DNA of 9,924 bases from Bacteroidota bacterium (lineage in GTDB: Bacteria; Bacteroidota; Bacteroidia; Chitinophagales; Chitinophagaceae). Location: the NCBI GenBank assembly GCA_023386395.1, contig JAEWJV010000547.1:1-9924 (forward strand), read 5' to 3'. Numbering within the stretch: position 1 is the stretch's first letter; each line of letters begins with the position of its first letter. A program made the position numbers and the translations under genes. The notes beneath the pieces were generated by a model. That model was given only the letters and a program-made list of their open reading frames with translations, searched no databases and was not told where the DNA came from. Shown piece after piece: positions 7,434-9,924 of this stretch.

Positions 7434-8570
7434 TTACAATCTTTGTTTAAGTTTTTCAGTCATGGAATTTTTCCATGAAGTAAATGTACCGTTTATTATT
7501 TCGTTCCTTGCTTCGCTCACCAGCCATAAATAAAAACCAAGATTTTGCAGGCTGGCAATGGTTAAGCCCAGTAATTCATCGGCCACAAATAAATGCCGTA
7601 AATAAGCCTTGGTGTAATAATGGCTTATTTCATTGGGCAAACCTTCATCAATGGGTGAAAAATCATTAGCCCATTTTTTATTTTTTATATTGATAACGCC
7701 GTTGGTTGTAAACAGCATGCCGTTGCGGCCATTGCGCGTGGGCATAACACAATCAAACATGTCCACGCCAAGGCTTATGCATTCAAGTATATTCCAGGGT
7801 GTGCCCACACCCATTAAATAACGTGGTTTATTGGCAGGCAGGTGTTCGCAGCAAAGCGCCGTTATTTCATACATTACCGCTTCAGGCTCGCCCACACTAA
7901 GACCGCCGATAGCATTGCCCGGAGCCTGTTTTGAAGCAATGTATTCACAGGAAATTTTCCGCAGGTCATGAAACTGGTTGCCCTGCACAATAGGAAACAG
8001 GTTTTGTTCATAACCATATAATGGCCCGGTTGAATTAAGATGACTGATGCACCTGTCAAGCCATCGTTGCGTGAGCATTAAACTGTTTTTAGCATAATTG
8101 TATTCGCTTTCGCCGGGCGGGCATTCATCAAATGCCATGATAATATCAGCACCGATATGGCGCTGTATATCCATTACTTTTTCCGGTGAAAATAAATGCC
8201 TGCTGCCATCAATATGGCTTTGAAATAAAACCCCTTCCTCTTTTATTTTCCTGCTTTGAGCCAGTGAAAAAACCTGGTAACCGCCGCTATCGGTAAGGAT
8301 AGGTTTATCCCAATGCATAAACTTGTGTAAGCCGCCTGCTTTATTAAGTATTTCTGTTCCCGGCCTGAGATATAAATGATAAGTGTTGCCTAATATTATT
8401 TGCGCTTTTACTTCCTGGCAAAGCTGCTGTTGCGTAACGGCTTTTACGCTGCCAACAGTGCCTACAGGCATAAAAATGGGCGTTGAAATTTCGCCATGCG
8501 CCGTAGTAATTTTTCCCGCCCTTGCTTTGGAATTTGTATCGGTATGTTCCAGGCTGAAATTGAGTGCCAT
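7434..8570 (-). CDS. tgt: tRNA-guanine transglycosylase (queuosine pathway), zinc ligands replaced
   Basis: This 378-residue enzyme exchanges the wobble guanine of tRNAs with GUN anticodons for the queuosine precursor preQ1. Core motifs are intact: D94 in LTDSGGYQVFS (general acid/base), D148 in AFDECPPG (base recognition), IGGLSVGE at 221-228, and the nucleophile D273 in DMFDCVMPTRNGRNG. The family's zinc site is C-x-C-x2-C plus a distal histidine (C302, C304, C307 and H333 in E. coli). Here the aligned positions are L311, N313, S316 and Q342, so no zinc site can form, although the flanking AYLRHL and NLGFYLWL are preserved and the length is normal. From memory, other Bacteroidota Tgt proteins also lack the cysteines. 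The start is supported by the family-typical N-terminus ending RAGKITTAHG and P.FMPVGTVGSVKAV. A -7 box lies only five bases before the ATG. Confidence 0.96.
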   Translation of the reverse strand: MALNFSLEHTDTNSKARAGKITTAHGEISTPIFMPVGTVGSVKAVTQQQLCQEVKAQIILGNTYHLYLRPGTEILNKAGGLHKFMHWDKPILTDSGGYQVFSLAQSRKIKEEGVLFQSHIDGSRHLFSPEKVMDIQRHIGADIIMAFDECPPGESEYNYAKNSLMLTQRWLDRCISHLNSTGPLYGYEQNLFPIVQGNQFHDLRKISCEYIASKQAPGNAIGGLSVGEPEAVMYEITALCCEHLPANKPRYLMGVGTPWNILECISLGVDMFDCVMPTRNGRNGMLFTTNGVINIKNKKWANDFSPIDEGLPNEISHYYTKAYLRHLFVADELLGLTIASLQNLGFYLWLVSEARNEIINGTFTSWKNSMTEKLKQRL

Positions 8571-8575
8571 AGCTG

Positions 8576-8583
8576 CAAATGTA
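8576..8583 (-). promoter_or_regulatory. -7 box (TACATTTG) directly before tgt
   Basis: The minus strand reads TATTATACATTTGCAGCT and then the tgt ATG. TACATTTG matches TAnnTTTG exactly and leaves only five bases before the start codon. A weak -33-like TTATGG lies 20 bases upstream of the box. If the box is used, transcription would begin within a few bases of the ATG, giving a leaderless or nearly leaderless mRNA. A chance match cannot be excluded. Confidence 0.45.
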
Positions 8584-8721
8584 TAATAATGAAGTTGTTA
8601 ATTCCATAAGGCTAATTGATGCCCCTGCACTGTTTTTCTTTTAACAAATAACCTGTAATCTTTTGGCGCGGTTTTGTTTCTTATTAGTATAAAGATGATT
8701 TCATAAAATAAATCGACTTAT

Positions 8722-9837
8722 ATGAAAAAATTATTTAAAATATACCTGCTTGCAGTTTTGGTTGGCGCAGGATCGGTACATGTTAATGATGCACAATCGC
8801 AGAGGGCCAATGTAAGTTTTTCTGTGTTTTATAACTCGCTTAAACCTTATGGCCATTGGATGAACAATTCTACTTATGGACAGGTATGGATAAGCAATGA
8901 CAGAAATTTTGTTCCTTATTCAACCGGCGGCCATTGGGCTTATACCGATTATGGTTGGACCTGGGTTTCAGATTACGACTGGGGCTGGGCGCCTTTCCAT
9001 TACGGAAGATGGAATTACAATACTAATTATGGCTGGTATTGGGTGCCGGGTTATGAATGGGCTCCTGCATGGGTTGCCTGGAGAGGCGGCGGAGATTATT
9101 ACGGATGGGCGCCATTATCACCGGGATTAAATGTAACTGTTAACTTCAATACCATACCTGCAAACTGGTGGGTATTTGCCCCGCACAGGTATATAACAAG
9201 CCCGGCCATAAGCCGTTATTATATACCGCGCCAACGTAACGTAACTATTATTAGAAATACTACGGTTGTAAATAATGTTACTGTAAGAAATAACGTGCAT
9301 TATGTGGCAGGCCCGCGAAGGCAGGATGTTGAAAGAGTTAATCGTATGAAGGTTAAAACTTATACGGTTTCCAATTCTTCAAGACCTGGCAGAACAGTTG
9401 TTAATAATAATACAGTAAATGTTTACAGGCCGGCAATTGATAATAGTAAAACCGTTGTGGTAAATAAAAACAGTAATAACAAAACAACGGTGAATAAGAA
9501 TAAAAATGCTGTTACAGTAAATAGAAGAACCGATAAAGTAACGGTCAACAAAAAACAAGCTGTAGTAACAAACAGTAAAACAACCATTAATAAAAACAAC
9601 AAGAAGGCAACGGTTAACAAACCGGCGGTAAATAAAGCAAATAAAAAAGAAGCAGTCAGGAAACCGCAATCGTTAAACAAAAAGCCTGCAGATAATCAGC
9701 TTAAAAACCAGGTGGTGAAAAAAAATCAGCAAAAAGCAAGACCTGCCAAGGCTGTAAAATCGCAGCAAAAACAAAAAAATAACGATGTGGCTAAAAGAAA
9801 GCCACAGCGAAATGATAATAATGATAAAAGAAGGTGA
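8722..9837 (+). CDS. Exported DUF6600-like Trp/Tyr-rich protein with basic Asn/Lys-rich tail
   Basis: This 371-residue protein has an N-terminal signal peptide (MKKLFKIYLLAVLVGAG core, cleavage probably near A24). Residues 31-135 form a compact aromatic domain with the repeated logic of DUF6600 proteins: SLKPYGHW, YGQVW, VPYSTGGHWAYTDYGWTW, WGWAPFHYGRW, YGWYWVPGYEW, APAWVAWR and YYGWAPLSPG. There are 16 tryptophans between residues 46 and 150. A Thr/Val/Asn-rich linker (170-240) follows, and residues 241-371 are low complexity, with about 30 Lys, 26 Asn and 8 Arg against 6 acidic residues. The tail includes several TVNK-like repeats (TTVNKN, VTVNRR, VTVNKK, TTINKN, ATVNKP). There is no membrane anchor after the signal peptide. 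The function of the family is unknown; the tail could bind a polyanion such as nucleic acid, LPS or cell-wall polymer, which is inference. It stands alone, divergent from tgt and closed by a terminator. Confidence 0.85.
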   Translation: MKKLFKIYLLAVLVGAGSVHVNDAQSQRANVSFSVFYNSLKPYGHWMNNSTYGQVWISNDRNFVPYSTGGHWAYTDYGWTWVSDYDWGWAPFHYGRWNYNTNYGWYWVPGYEWAPAWVAWRGGGDYYGWAPLSPGLNVTVNFNTIPANWWVFAPHRYITSPAISRYYIPRQRNVTIIRNTTVVNNVTVRNNVHYVAGPRRQDVERVNRMKVKTYTVSNSSRPGRTVVNNNTVNVYRPAIDNSKTVVVNKNSNNKTTVNKNKNAVTVNRRTDKVTVNKKQAVVTNSKTTINKNNKKATVNKPAVNKANKKEAVRKPQSLNKKPADNQLKNQVVKKNQQKARPAKAVKSQQKQKNNDVAKRKPQRNDNNDKRR

Positions 9838-9856
9838 GTGATAATGTGATGAATAA

Positions 9857-9888
9857 AAAAGGCCGGCTTCATTTTTAGCCGGCTTTTT
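9857..9888 (+). terminator. Intrinsic terminator after the DUF6600-like gene
   Basis: The arm AAAAGGCCGGCT (9857-9868) pairs with AGCCGGCTTTTT (9877-9888) over 12 bp including one G-T wobble, with the eight-base loop TCATTTTT. A T run completes a Rho-independent terminator about 20 bases past the stop. The A run on the left side means it could also work for a convergent gene beyond the window. Confidence 0.92.
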
Positions 9889-9924
9889 GTTATGTGTTTG
9901 TTGTTATATTTCATATTTAAATAC

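Noticed and set aside
9423..9680. Minus-strand open frame of 85 codons coding for a highly hydrophobic, membrane-like protein opposite the basic tail
   Set aside because: Hydrophobicity is the automatic complement of AAA/AAC-rich Lys/Asn codons on the other strand. It has no promoter box or sensible start context, and it lies wholly inside a well-supported gene.

Overview
This window comes from a chromosome of the phylum Bacteroidota, most likely the family Chitinophagaceae or a close relative. The DNA is AT-rich, starts lack Shine-Dalgarno sequences, and several starts are preceded by the Bacteroidota -7 box TAnnTTTG. A DUF4397 lipoprotein has a charged stretch just after its lipobox cysteine. 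tgt sits next to an LptF/LptG permease, as I recall for this phylum. The proteins resemble Bacteroidota forms throughout. I see no phage, transposon, CRISPR, rRNA or tRNA signal and no obviously foreign segment, so this reads as ordinary housekeeping chromosome.

Layout, left to right. (1) Bases 1-2619, all minus strand: the N-terminal 59 residues of a fumarylacetoacetate-hydrolase (FAH)-family enzyme cut by the window edge, an SMP-30/gluconolactonase-type lactonase, and a one-chain iron-sulfur L-serine dehydratase. Lactonase plus FAH-family hydrolase is the pairing expected in a non-phosphorylative sugar-acid route ending in pyruvate. Serine dehydratase also makes pyruvate but may be an independent unit. 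(2) Bases 2756-4590, plus strand: a DUF4397 lipoprotein ending in a strong intrinsic terminator, then a DAO-type FAD oxidoreductase. (3) Bases 4651-8570, minus strand: tgt, an LptG-like permease and citrate synthase, transcribed in that order. Citrate synthase converges on the FAD oxidoreductase, and the two share a bidirectional hairpin at 4597-4630. (4) Bases 8722-9837, plus strand: an exported protein with a Trp/Tyr-rich DUF6600-like domain and a very basic Asn/Lys-rich tail, followed by a terminator.

Functional picture: central carbon metabolism (pyruvate formation, citrate synthesis), LPS export, tRNA queuosine modification and two cell-envelope proteins. The genes do not form one pathway. 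No gap between genes exceeds 300 bases. The largest is 5977-6170 (194 bases), where I see neither a gene nor a clear promoter or terminator. The divergent gaps 2620-2755 and 8571-8721 must carry promoters for both flanks, but only the tgt side of the second gap shows a recognisable -7 box.

The most notable points are that Tgt has lost all four residues that normally bind structural zinc, that the citrate synthase is of the mitochondrial type, that tgt may be leaderless, and the composition of the DUF6600-like protein. I found no convincing new multi-gene system.
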